A stretch of DNA of 26,052 nt. Source: UBA1189 sp045654565 (GTDB lineage Bacteria > Bacteroidota > Bacteroidia > Bacteroidales > Bacteroidaceae). Both the position numbers and the translations under genes were made by a program. Below are positions 1 through 8,100 of the stretch, piece by piece. The notes under the pieces are model-generated. The model worked only from the letters and a program-made list of their open reading frames with translations. It was not told the DNA's origin and did not search any database. The stretch covers positions 1 through 26,052 of the forward strand of contig JAZONP010000040.1 in NCBI GenBank assembly GCA_045654565.1, written 5' to 3'. Each line of letters starts with the position of its first letter. Position 1 is the first letter of the stretch.

Positions 1-64
1 CCTAAAGGTTCACTTCGTTGACTTCAGCCCCTACGGGCGTCGACCTAAAGGTTCTGGATGACAA
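1..64. repeat. Partial copy of a dispersed intergenic repeat
   Basis: The 11-mer CCTAAAGGTTC occurs at 1-11 and again at 44-54, and the second copy is followed by GGATGACAA at 56-64. The same combination (CGACCTAAAGGTTC, then AGGATGACAA) recurs at 24587-24620 in this window, between two unrelated genes. A small GCCC/GGGC hairpin (27-38) lies between the two 11-mers, as a CCCC-TTC-GGG hairpin does before the 24590 copy. The left end of the element lies outside the window. Many bacteria carry intergenic repeats ending in 'TTCAGGATGACA', and this appears to be one of them. No coding function is seen. Confidence 0.6.
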
Positions 65-80
65 CCGACGCCAAACCGAG

Positions 81-109
81 AGCAAAGATAAGCTTGCTTA
101 ATCTCTGCT
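81..109 (+). other. Imperfect hairpin of unknown role
   Basis: AGCAAAGATAAGC (81-93) can pair with GCTTAATCTCTGCT (96-109) with one mismatch and one bulge, leaving a two- or three-base loop. No T-run follows, so a simple intrinsic terminator is unlikely. It lies directly after the dispersed repeat and may be part of a larger repeated element. Confidence 0.35.
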
Positions 110-186
110 GAGGTGCGAAGGAGGAAAACTAAGAGTTACTAACGCGGAAATACATAGATTGGGTAAACATCTATATTATTGCCTTT

Positions 187-259
187 ATTTTGGGGTTGGC
201 AAGGCAGGGTGGGGTTCACCTTGCCAACCTAAAAATGAAATTCATTTACCCCTCAAAAT
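187..259. other. Nested inverted-repeat region, possible structured RNA or DNA element
   Basis: An 11-bp perfect inverted repeat, GGTTGGCAAGG (194-204) and CCTTGCCAACC (219-229), is followed by AAATGAA (233-239) and TTCATTT (241-247). Both could be enclosed by ATTTTGGGG (187-195) with CCCC..AAAAT (249-259), giving a branched fold, although the GG at 194-195 is shared by two stems. No T-run follows, and nothing in the region looks coding. It may be the end of the upstream transcript or an untranslated RNA; I cannot tell which. Confidence 0.35.
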
Positions 260-447
260 CTCTCCATCATAGCTCTGCTTTTTGTAAACTTTTTGTAAAT
301 AGTTGTTGCTGGCAATGACTCATTACTCTCGCAAAACGGTACATTTTCGCTGTCTTTACCTAAGGAGTAAGATTTACAAAACGATTTACATTAGATACAT
401 TTTAATTATAATTAATATTGTGTAATGACAAATGTAGGATGCCTCTC

Positions 448-479
448 TTTGATGGTTTGGCGGTGGTGGAGTATTTTTG
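448..479 (+). promoter_or_regulatory. Bacteroidetes-type promoter for the 524 gene
   Basis: TATTTTTG at 472-479 fits the Bacteroidetes -7 box TAnnTTTG, and TTTG at 448-451 sits 20 nt upstream as the -33 box. Transcription would start near 486, giving a leader of roughly 38 nt before the ATG at 524. The rest of 1-523 shows only repeats and potential hairpins and no convincing gene. Confidence 0.55.
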
Positions 480-523
480 CATAGTAAAAAATTATAGAAA
501 GAGGATTAAAAACTGTTGTCATT

Positions 524-1159
524 ATGAAAAAAGTTTTGTTACTGACCTTCGTTTGCTGCGTGGCATTCACAGCTACAGCTCAGGATTTCCCCTATTCGAA
601 ATACCTCAACTATACCAAGGAGCAGTTCAAGGAGAACCATTTCAAGTATCACAAGAAAGATAATGTCTGGTCGCTCAACAAGATTAGTGGCCTGAACACG
701 ACACTCAACGTGTTGGCTTTCCTTGTCGATGCCTATGATGATATCCGCCCCGCGATGAACGACTATTACATCGCCGCCCAACTGGGCAAGGATGACAAGG
801 TGTCCTCGTTGGAGGTATACTTCTACGACGACAACATATACCATAAGTTGCTCACCTTTTTAAAGGACAATGGCGAGAGTCTCGTGGAGACCTCTTCGGG
901 TAAGCTCATCAAGTATCAGGCCTACTATGACGGCTACGCTTTGGAACTCAATATGGAACAGCATATCGTCAGTCGTTCATCGTCTTATACAGCAGACTCC
1001 AGGACAATGAAGAATGTCGATGAGTCATACAACGAGTATCAATTTGTCATTAGAACAGATATCGAGCCTTGGTCGACTCGCATGGACAAGCAGGCTGCCA
1101 AGCAGGAGAAACGCGATGCCAAGGGCAAGAAGAAAAGAAGTGTTGAGGAGCTGATGTAA
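524..1159 (+). CDS. Secreted protein of unknown function, 211 aa
   Basis: I do not recognise a family. The protein opens with a clear Sec signal peptide (MKK, hydrophobic stretch to residue 18, AxA-type cleavage after TATA, mature protein starting QDFPYS). The mature part is rich in Tyr, Asp and Lys (for example SLEVYFYDDN near residue 97), and the last 25 residues are a highly basic, Lys-rich tail ending in SVEELM. No transmembrane segment follows the signal, so it is probably periplasmic or exported. The start is the ATG at 524, placed 45 nt after a good -7 box. The next gene, a lipoprotein, begins 46 nt after this stop, so the two are probably cotranscribed and may act together in the envelope. 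The assignment as a real gene is strong; the function is unknown. Confidence 0.8.
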   Translation: MKKVLLLTFVCCVAFTATAQDFPYSKYLNYTKEQFKENHFKYHKKDNVWSLNKISGLNTTLNVLAFLVDAYDDIRPAMNDYYIAAQLGKDDKVSSLEVYFYDDNIYHKLLTFLKDNGESLVETSSGKLIKYQAYYDGYALELNMEQHIVSRSSSYTADSRTMKNVDESYNEYQFVIRTDIEPWSTRMDKQAAKQEKRDAKGKKKRSVEELM

Positions 1160-1205
1160 TGAGACCTTGAATTTTTATATTGATAATCCTTTTATTAACA
1201 TAGAT

Positions 1206-2531
1206 ATGATGGAAAAAATGATTTCAAAACTGTCTAAGATACAGCACATGGGATTTGCCCTGTTGGTGGCTGTTGTCATGGTGTCCTGTGACAAGGAGGG
1301 AGACGTGCCAACCCCGGAACCCGAGTTTACACCCGAAGAACTGGCCGAGATGGCTGCTGCTGATAAGTTTGCTGCCGCCAATAGTGTATACCGTGCCTTG
1401 GCACTCATCGATGAGCTCCCCGACAATTGGGAAAGCGCTACTTTCGCTCCTGCCGAGGGTGTAGCCGTGGATGAGGCAAACAATGACATCCGCTATGTGG
1501 TGTCTACCGATGCCGACCAGGCGAAGGGCTATTTCCTCAGCATCGTGCCCGATGAGGGTCTTGATGGCGACACCTGGTCACACGAGGGTGTGGGTACCTT
1601 GACCTACCGCGCCGTGAACGAAGAGAACTGCTATGCCGTAATTGATGTGAACCTCGCTCAGATGCCCGGCTTGAAAGAACTTCGCTTTGTACCTGAGTCT
1701 GTAGTGGGCGAGAACAAGTGGCAGGGAGAGCCCTACTATGCCGTGGGTGATGTCATCAAGGACAAAAAGACTGGTACCTTATGGGTCTGCGTGCGCCCCT
1801 CGGGTGGCCACTTGGCTAAGGACTATGCCTACTTCGTGTCGTTCGACAAGTCGCTCATCAAGACCTATGAGTATAAGCAAGATATCTATGAGGTGTCTGG
1901 CACAGGTGAGGAGGCTAAAATCAGCAAGGACAAGATAGCAACAAACAGCGGCAAGTGGGTGTATGCCAAGAACTTGGTAGAGGAGCGCATTGCCTATGCC
2001 GCAGCCCATGTGTTTTCCTATTTCACCTTTGCCTCACACTTAGTAGGTGCCAACTTTCCTGGTGTTCAGGGATTCTATACGAAGTGGAAAAATGATGATG
2101 GTTGGGGCTTTACTCCCGAATATTTGAGCTTTTATGACAATAGAGAATATAGCGAAAAGCATTGCTTTTATATAGCCTATGGTAGTTACCGGAGCAGTGG
2201 CTCAAAGAAGTGCACGCAAGCGAAATATATCCAACCCATGTTTGTATTCAATTTTATACCTTCTGACGATAAGAGAATCACGCAGAATGTGATAAAGGCG
2301 TGGCCCGTTCCTGGTGAACCTAATACCGCTTCAAAACATTTGATGTCGCTCACCGCTGGTCATGACCCGCTCACCTATGCATACATATCAGAAAACGGTC
2401 AGTGGTATGAGAAACCCTATTCGGTGCTTGGATATGGTCAAGATGATGTTCAGAAAGCAGTTTGGCATCACCATCATCGAATATGGCGATGCCCCAGAAG
2501 AGACATGCTTGGCTTTGCGCAAGGATCTTGA
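1206..2531 (+). CDS. Lipoprotein of unknown function, frameshifted near its 3' end
   Basis: The N-terminus is a lipoprotein signal: a basic start, the hydrophobic run GFALLVAVVM, and a VSC lipobox with the lipidated Cys at residue 28, followed by an acidic and Pro-rich linker (DKEGDVPTPEPEF). I chose the ATG at 1206 (or the adjacent ATG at 1209) because the in-frame TTG at 1167 adds an unlikely leader. The body has no family I recognise; a segment YYAVGDVIKDKKTGTLWVC resembles short modules in secreted Bacteroidetes proteins. The reading frame ends at 2531 with an unnatural HHHH/RR-rich tail, while the +1 frame from about 2461 continues as plausible protein (FGITIIEYGDAPEETC) to a stop at 2718. 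With a one-base correction the protein would be about 503 residues. As it stands it is probably a pseudogene or carries a sequence error. Confidence 0.7.
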   Translation: MMEKMISKLSKIQHMGFALLVAVVMVSCDKEGDVPTPEPEFTPEELAEMAAADKFAAANSVYRALALIDELPDNWESATFAPAEGVAVDEANNDIRYVVSTDADQAKGYFLSIVPDEGLDGDTWSHEGVGTLTYRAVNEENCYAVIDVNLAQMPGLKELRFVPESVVGENKWQGEPYYAVGDVIKDKKTGTLWVCVRPSGGHLAKDYAYFVSFDKSLIKTYEYKQDIYEVSGTGEEAKISKDKIATNSGKWVYAKNLVEERIAYAAAHVFSYFTFASHLVGANFPGVQGFYTKWKNDDGWGFTPEYLSFYDNREYSEKHCFYIAYGSYRSSGSKKCTQAKYIQPMFVFNFIPSDDKRITQNVIKAWPVPGEPNTASKHLMSLTAGHDPLTYAYISENGQWYEKPYSVLGYGQDDVQKAVWHHHHRIWRCPRRDMLGFAQGS

Positions 2532-2718
2532 CGCCTTCGTTTCCTTATTAGAGGAGTTTAACCTCGGAGAGGATAAGAAATCTGCAAATAACGACTACGT
2601 CCGTTGCTTTGCTTCGGTATCATCGGAAACCGCCACGTTATCGGATTTCGTTTTTGCCTTGGAGGATGAAGAAACGAAGATGGTAATGTACATGGCGGGG
2701 GTAATGAAAATTGAATAG
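2461..2718 (+). pseudogene. Out-of-frame C-terminal remainder of the 1206 lipoprotein
   Basis: This frame carries about 85 residues that look like genuine protein: FGITIIEYGDAPEET, then a leucine-rich helix (LRKDLDAFVSLLEEFNLG), then an acidic end ending in GVMKIE. It lacks a convincing start codon and signal of its own. It lies one base out of phase with the lipoprotein upstream, and removing a single base near 2460 joins the two without loss. It is therefore best read as the displaced C-terminus of that gene, not as a separate gene. Confidence 0.6.
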
Positions 2719-2840
2719 ATTGGGCGCAGAAGTACACGTGGCTTGCTGACAAATTGCACTGTGAGCGCAGCCGAGACTCAACAACGAAGTTGTTAATGAA
2801 CTTTGATTATCCCACATCTCACAGCTTTCTCTCTTATGGG

Positions 2841-2872
2841 TTTGGTGGATGTAGACTTTGTGCTTACCTTTG
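2841..2872 (+). promoter_or_regulatory. Promoter for tex
   Basis: TACCTTTG at 2865-2872 is a perfect TAnnTTTG -7 box, with TTTG at 2841-2844 (20-nt spacer). The expected start of transcription is near 2879, giving a leader of about 27 nt before the ATG at 2906. Confidence 0.65.
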
Positions 2873-2905
2873 TGAATGTAAAATATGTAATAACACAAGA
2901 CTACA

Positions 2906-5023
2906 ATGAATAGATACATCTCCCAAACACTCGGTCTCACAGAGCAGGCTGTGACTAATACGCTAAAACTATTAGCTGAGGGGGCTACCATCCCCTTCAT
3001 CAGTCGCTACCGTAAGGAGGCGACGGGCGGCCTCGATGAGGTACAGATTGCGGCCATCGATACGGCTCATAAGAAACTGGTGGAACTCGAGCGACGCAAG
3101 GAGACCATCGTCACGACTATCGAGGAGCAGGGTAAGATGACCGAAGAGCTGCGTGCTCGCATTGCTGGGTGCATGGATGGCACTGAACTCGAAGATATCT
3201 ACCTACCCTATAAGCCCAAGCGCCGCACCCGTGCCGAGGTGGCACGTACCAAGGGACTCGAACCGCTGGCCAAGATGCTGATGGCGCAGCATGACGGTGG
3301 GGTGGAGTCGATGGTCCTACGCTTCGTCAAGGGCGAGGTGAAGGATACCGATGAGGCGCTGCAAGGGGCTCGCGACATCATTGCCGAGTGGGTGAGCGAG
3401 AACGAACGGTCGAGAAACACGGTGCGTGGCACCTTTGCCCGCGAGGCACGCATCACCGCCAAGGTCGTTGCCGGCAAGGAGGTCGAGGCCGATAAATATC
3501 GTGACTACTTCGACTGGAGCGAACCGCTCTCGCGCTGCTCATCGCACCGCATGCTGGCTATACGTCGTGGCGAGAACGAGGGATTCTTGCGTGTCACGAT
3601 AGCTCCAGCAGACGATGCCCATGCCATAGAGCGTCTCGAACGTCAATATATACGCTCTGCGGACGAATGTGCCGAGCAGATAAGCCTTGCCGTGCGAGAT
3701 GGCTACAAGCGCCTGCTGCGCCCCTCCATAGAGACGGAGTTTGCCCATAGCTCCAAGCAGAAGGCCGACGAGGAGGCCATACGCGTCTTTGCTACCAATC
3801 TCAAACAGCTGCTTTTGGCAGCTCCTCTCGGGCAGAAGCGCGTGCTAGCCATCGACCCCGGCTACCGTACGGGGTGCAAGGTAGTGTGTCTCGATGCACA
3901 GGGCAACCTATTGCACAATGAAACGATCTATCCTCATCCGCCTAAGTCGGACTATGCAGGTGCTTCGCGCAAGCTCACGCGCCTCGTAGAGCAATACAAG
4001 ATAGAAGCCATCTCCATCGGTAATGGTACGGCCAGTCGCGAGACGGAGCAGTTTGTGACTGCGCAGCGCTACGACCGCCAGTTGCAGGTGTTCGTGGTAA
4101 GCGAGGATGGAGCCTCCATCTATTCGGCCTCACAGGTTGCTCGCGACGAGTTTCCTGACTATGATGTCACGGTGCGTGGCGCCGTATCCATAGGCCGCCG
4201 ACTGATGGACCCCTTGGCTGAACTGGTGAAGATTGACCCGAAGAGCATCGGGGTGGGGCAGTACCAGTACGATGTGGATCAGAAGGAGCTGAAGTCATCG
4301 CTCGACCGCACCGTGGAGCACTGCGTCAACTCCGTGGGCGTGAACGTGAACACCGCCAGCAAGCACCTGCTCACCTACGTGTCGGGCCTGGGAGCTACGC
4401 TGGCACAGAATATCGTCGACTACCGTGCCGAGCACGGAGCCTTCGCCTCGCGCAGTGACCTGAAGCGTGTGCCTCGTATGGGCGAGAAGAGCTATGAGCA
4501 GTCGGCTGGCTTCCTGCGCATCCCCAATGCCCAAAACCCACTCGATAACTCGGCCGTGCACCCCGAGCGCTACCGTCTCGTGGAGCAAATGGCCCGCGAC
4601 TTAGGCTGTACTGTGAGAGAGCTCATTGCCGATGATAAGCGCCGTAAGCAGATAGATATAAATAGGTATGTGAGCGAGGAGGTGGGTCTGCCCACACTGA
4701 AGGACATCATGGCAGAACTGGAGAAGCCTGGGCGCGACCCTCGTGAGGCCATCGAGGTGTGGAGCTTCGACGAGCGTTTGCGCACCATCGAGGATGTCAA
4801 GGCCGGTATGGTACTCCCCGGCATCGTGACCAACGTGACCAACTTCGGCTGCTTTGTCGACATAGGTATCAAGGAGAACGGTCTGGTACACGTGTCTCAG
4901 TTGGCCGACCGCTATGTCTCCGACCCCACTACCGTCGTCTCTGTGCACCAGCACGTGACCGTGCGTGTGCTTGAGGTGGACTATGCCCGCAAGCGCATCA
5001 GCCTCTCCATGAAGGAGGCATAA
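2906..5023 (+). CDS. tex: Tex-family RNA-binding protein
   Basis: Tex is a conserved cytoplasmic nucleic-acid-binding factor linked to transcription and RNA metabolism. All its parts are visible: the N-terminal helical Tex domain with GATIPFISRYRKEATGGLDE (residues 26-45) and the ELEDIYLPYKPKRRTRA signature; a YqgF/RNase H-like core beginning KRVLAIDPGYRTG near residue 311; a helix-hairpin-helix region (VNTASKHLLTYVSGLG, about 478-540); and a C-terminal S1 domain from about 631 (GIVTNVTNFGCFVDIG through KRISLSMKEA). The 705-residue length is normal for Bacteroidetes Tex. The gene has its own promoter and is followed by a terminator at 5049-5087, so it appears monocistronic. The codon choice looks GC-rich compared with the glycosidase genes downstream. 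The family call is firm; the exact role in this organism is unknown. Confidence 0.95.
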   Translation: MNRYISQTLGLTEQAVTNTLKLLAEGATIPFISRYRKEATGGLDEVQIAAIDTAHKKLVELERRKETIVTTIEEQGKMTEELRARIAGCMDGTELEDIYLPYKPKRRTRAEVARTKGLEPLAKMLMAQHDGGVESMVLRFVKGEVKDTDEALQGARDIIAEWVSENERSRNTVRGTFAREARITAKVVAGKEVEADKYRDYFDWSEPLSRCSSHRMLAIRRGENEGFLRVTIAPADDAHAIERLERQYIRSADECAEQISLAVRDGYKRLLRPSIETEFAHSSKQKADEEAIRVFATNLKQLLLAAPLGQKRVLAIDPGYRTGCKVVCLDAQGNLLHNETIYPHPPKSDYAGASRKLTRLVEQYKIEAISIGNGTASRETEQFVTAQRYDRQLQVFVVSEDGASIYSASQVARDEFPDYDVTVRGAVSIGRRLMDPLAELVKIDPKSIGVGQYQYDVDQKELKSSLDRTVEHCVNSVGVNVNTASKHLLTYVSGLGATLAQNIVDYRAEHGAFASRSDLKRVPRMGEKSYEQSAGFLRIPNAQNPLDNSAVHPERYRLVEQMARDLGCTVRELIADDKRRKQIDINRYVSEEVGLPTLKDIMAELEKPGRDPREAIEVWSFDERLRTIEDVKAGMVLPGIVTNVTNFGCFVDIGIKENGLVHVSQLADRYVSDPTTVVSVHQHVTVRVLEVDYARKRISLSMKEA

Positions 5024-5048
5024 TCAAAGGACGAGTGCTGAATGTACT

Positions 5049-5087
5049 ATGGTCTTGATAGGGAATCTACTGTCAAGACCATTTTTT
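5049..5087 (+). terminator. Intrinsic terminator after tex
   Basis: ATGGTCTTGA (5049-5058) pairs perfectly with TCAAGACCAT (5073-5082), and six T residues overlap and follow the right arm (5082-5087). It lies 26 nt after the tex stop. Confidence 0.8.
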
Positions 5088-5122
5088 CTAACAAAAAGAT
5101 AGTCTTTCCCCTTTTAAAAACA

Positions 5123-5130
5123 TACCTTTG
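5123..5130 (+). promoter_or_regulatory. Promoter -7 box for the GH27 gene
   Basis: TACCTTTG matches the TAnnTTTG -7 consensus, 38 nt before the ATG at 5169. No good TTTG -33 box is seen at the usual distance (only CTTTC around 5103), so the promoter may need an activator. Confidence 0.55.
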
Positions 5131-5168
5131 TGGTATCGTAGTTTGAAGAACACCTAAATATAAATATC

Positions 5169-8100
5169 ATGAACACAAAGACTCTAAAGACCTTGGTCAT
5201 CGCTCTGCTGGCAACAGCATCGCTCAATGCACAGACGGGAACGGAACAGCCCTTCAAGACGTGGGCTCAGACTCCTCCGATGGGATGGAACTCGTGGGAC
5301 TGCTTTGGCCCTACGGTAGTGGAGGAAGAGGTAAAACAGAATGCCGACTACATGGCAGAGCACCTGGCAGCTTATGGATGGGAGTATGTGGTGGTGGACA
5401 TCCGCTGGTTTGTGGAGAATGACAAGGCAGGTGGATACAACCAAACTAATCCGATCTACGTATACGATGAGTATGGCCGTTATACTCCTGCGCTCAATCG
5501 CTTCCCCTCAGCAGCTAATGGCGTAGGATTCAAGGCGCTGGCAGACTATGTACACAATAAGGGACTGAAATTTGGTATACACCTCATGCGCGGACTGCCC
5601 AAGGTGGCAGCAGAGAAGAAGTTGCCTGTGAAAGGTACCAACGGTATCACATGCGATATGATCTGTAACAACGACTCGGCATGTACCTGGCTCCGTGATA
5701 ACTATAAGGTCGATTGCACCAAGCCCGGTGCACAGGAGTATTATAACTCTTGCTTTGAGATGTATGCCCAGTGGGGTGTCGACTTCGTGAAGATTGATGA
5801 CCTGTCTCGTCCATACCACACAGGCGAGATTGAGATGATACGCAAGGCTATTGACCAATGCGGACGTCCTATCGTACTCAGCATATCGCCTGGAGAAACA
5901 CCTCTTGATAAGGTGGACCATGTGAAGGAACATGCCAACATGTGGCGTACGGTGGATGACTTCTGGGACAACTGGAGCCAGCTGAACTACCAGTTCCAGG
6001 TATGTGCCAAGTGGGCTCCCTATATCGCTCCCGGCACGTGGCCCGATGCAGATATGCTCCCCTTAGGAAAGATAAGCATCCGTGGCGAGCGTGGAGCAGA
6101 GCGCTGGACACAGTTTACACGCGATGAGCAGTACACGATGATGAACCTCTGGACCATTTTTAAGAGTCCCTTGATGTTTGGCGGTCACCTGCCTGAGAAT
6201 GATGCGGCTACCGACTCTCTGCTCACCAATCGTGAGGTACTCTACATGCACCACTACTCCATGAACAATCGTGAGGTGGCTAACCAAGACAATCAGGTGA
6301 TGTGGAGTGCCGACGACCCCGCAAACGGTGACAAGTTCGTGGCACTCTTCAACCTCGGAGGTTCCGAGTTCGTGAATCCCAAGAATGTATTGTGGCGCAG
6401 TGGTACCATCTCGTACCTCACTACGGGTTATGCGACCTCTGTCGAGGTGGACATCCCCGAGGGCAGTCGCGAACTGGCGTTGATCGCTACGGATGGTGGC
6501 GACGGATATGACTGCGACCATGCGGATTGGATCAATCCTATCGTGACCATGAAGGATGGCTCGACCCTCGACCTCACCACCTATAAGTATCTGCGTTCGA
6601 CTTGTGGATGGGGTAGTGTAGCCATCAATAAGAATCTCAATGGTGGCAAGCTCAGCATTGATGGTACCACCTACGATAAGGGCATCGCGACTCATGCCAA
6701 TGCTATTCTCCTCTACGAGTTGCCCGAAGGAGCCGTGAAGTTCACCGCTCTTGCAGGTATTGACAATACGGGTAGCGACCAGGGTAGCAAGTCATCGATA
6801 GAGTTCATGGTGTTCAACGAAGATCCGACCATACGTATAGAGACCACTGACCAGTGGAGTGGAGGTAACAAGACCATCAAAGTTGACCCCAATAAGCAGG
6901 TAGGCTATAGTGGGTTCATCGGTCGTGCGGCTGGCCGCCAACAGTCAGTGGTGGAGGCAGATATTACTGGTGCCGAGAAGCTCTATCTCGTCGTGACCAA
7001 CGGAGGTGACGGACTGAGCTATGACCATGCCGACTGGGCCAACCCTGTGCTCATCGACAAGGATGGCAATGAGACTTCTCTCACCGAGATAGCCTGGGAT
7101 GCCAACCCCATTAACGGTTGGAACGCTCCTAAGAAGAACAAGAACAACGATGGCAACACGATGGCTATCGCAGGAAAGACCTATGCTAAGGGATTTGGCG
7201 TGAACGCACCTTCAATGCTTACCTTCACCCTGCCCGAGGGGCATGAGTACGTGGCCTTCAAGTCTATCGTCGGTTATGACGACGATGTGAAGAATGCTTC
7301 GTCGGGTGTTACTATGGAGTTCCGCCTCTTTATGCAGAACCCGGAACCGGACAATACGGCAATTGTACCGCTTGACCTCACTAAGTTGGGCTTCGGTGCC
7401 GAGCAGGAGTGCCGCATCACAGAGATGTGGAAAGGTTCCGATATGGGAACTTACAAGGGGTGTGAGTTTGCTCCCGTGCTGCGCTCTCATCAGAGTGGAC
7501 TCTACCGTGTGTCGCCACAGGGACGTGCTGAGGGGGCAACCGTCTCGCTCTTTCGCCCCGAATTAGAGGAGGGTAAATCCAATACGGAACTATATATCCG
7601 AGTGTCCGATACTACCACCGAGGGGGGCTACATACAGCTGCTCTGCAACGGCAAGGTCCTGAGCGTGCAGACCCTCGATGCGGATGGTCGTGCTACTTAT
7701 AACTATGGGGGGCTCTATGCCGGTACCTATACTTTCCTGGCACTTTATAGCGGTACTACCACCACAGCCAATGCGGTATCGGAGGAGTTGACGCTTACGG
7801 TGGAAGGACAGGCCGAGGACCTTAGTATGCTCCAGAATCGGCTCGCCGCTTTGATTGCTGATGCTGAGGCTATAGACCAAAATAATGTAGCCGGTGCTTT
7901 ACGCTCCCCATTGGACGAGGCTATTGAGGTGGCAAAGGACGCTGATGTTACAGCTAAGGTTGAATTGGAGTCAGCCATTGCTGCCTTGCAGGAGGCCATC
8001 GAGCAGGCACGCCTCTCGATGAGCAGTATGAGCAACCTGCAGTCTGCCATCGATGCAGCCTCCGCTTTTATCAATCTGATGGCTGAAAGCGCAGGACGTA

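Noticed and set aside
418..663. 81-residue frame overlapping the promoter and start of the 524 gene
   Set aside because: It runs through the promoter and overlaps a gene with a clear signal peptide; it has no family signal of its own.
2463..2480. HHHH cluster as a metal-binding site at the end of the lipoprotein
   Set aside because: It arises only after the apparent frameshift; the +1 frame reads FGITIIEYG there.
6063..6695. Antisense 210-residue open frame within GH27
   Set aside because: It is opposite the catalytic and NPCBM region, is His/Ile-rich without motifs, and has no promoter.
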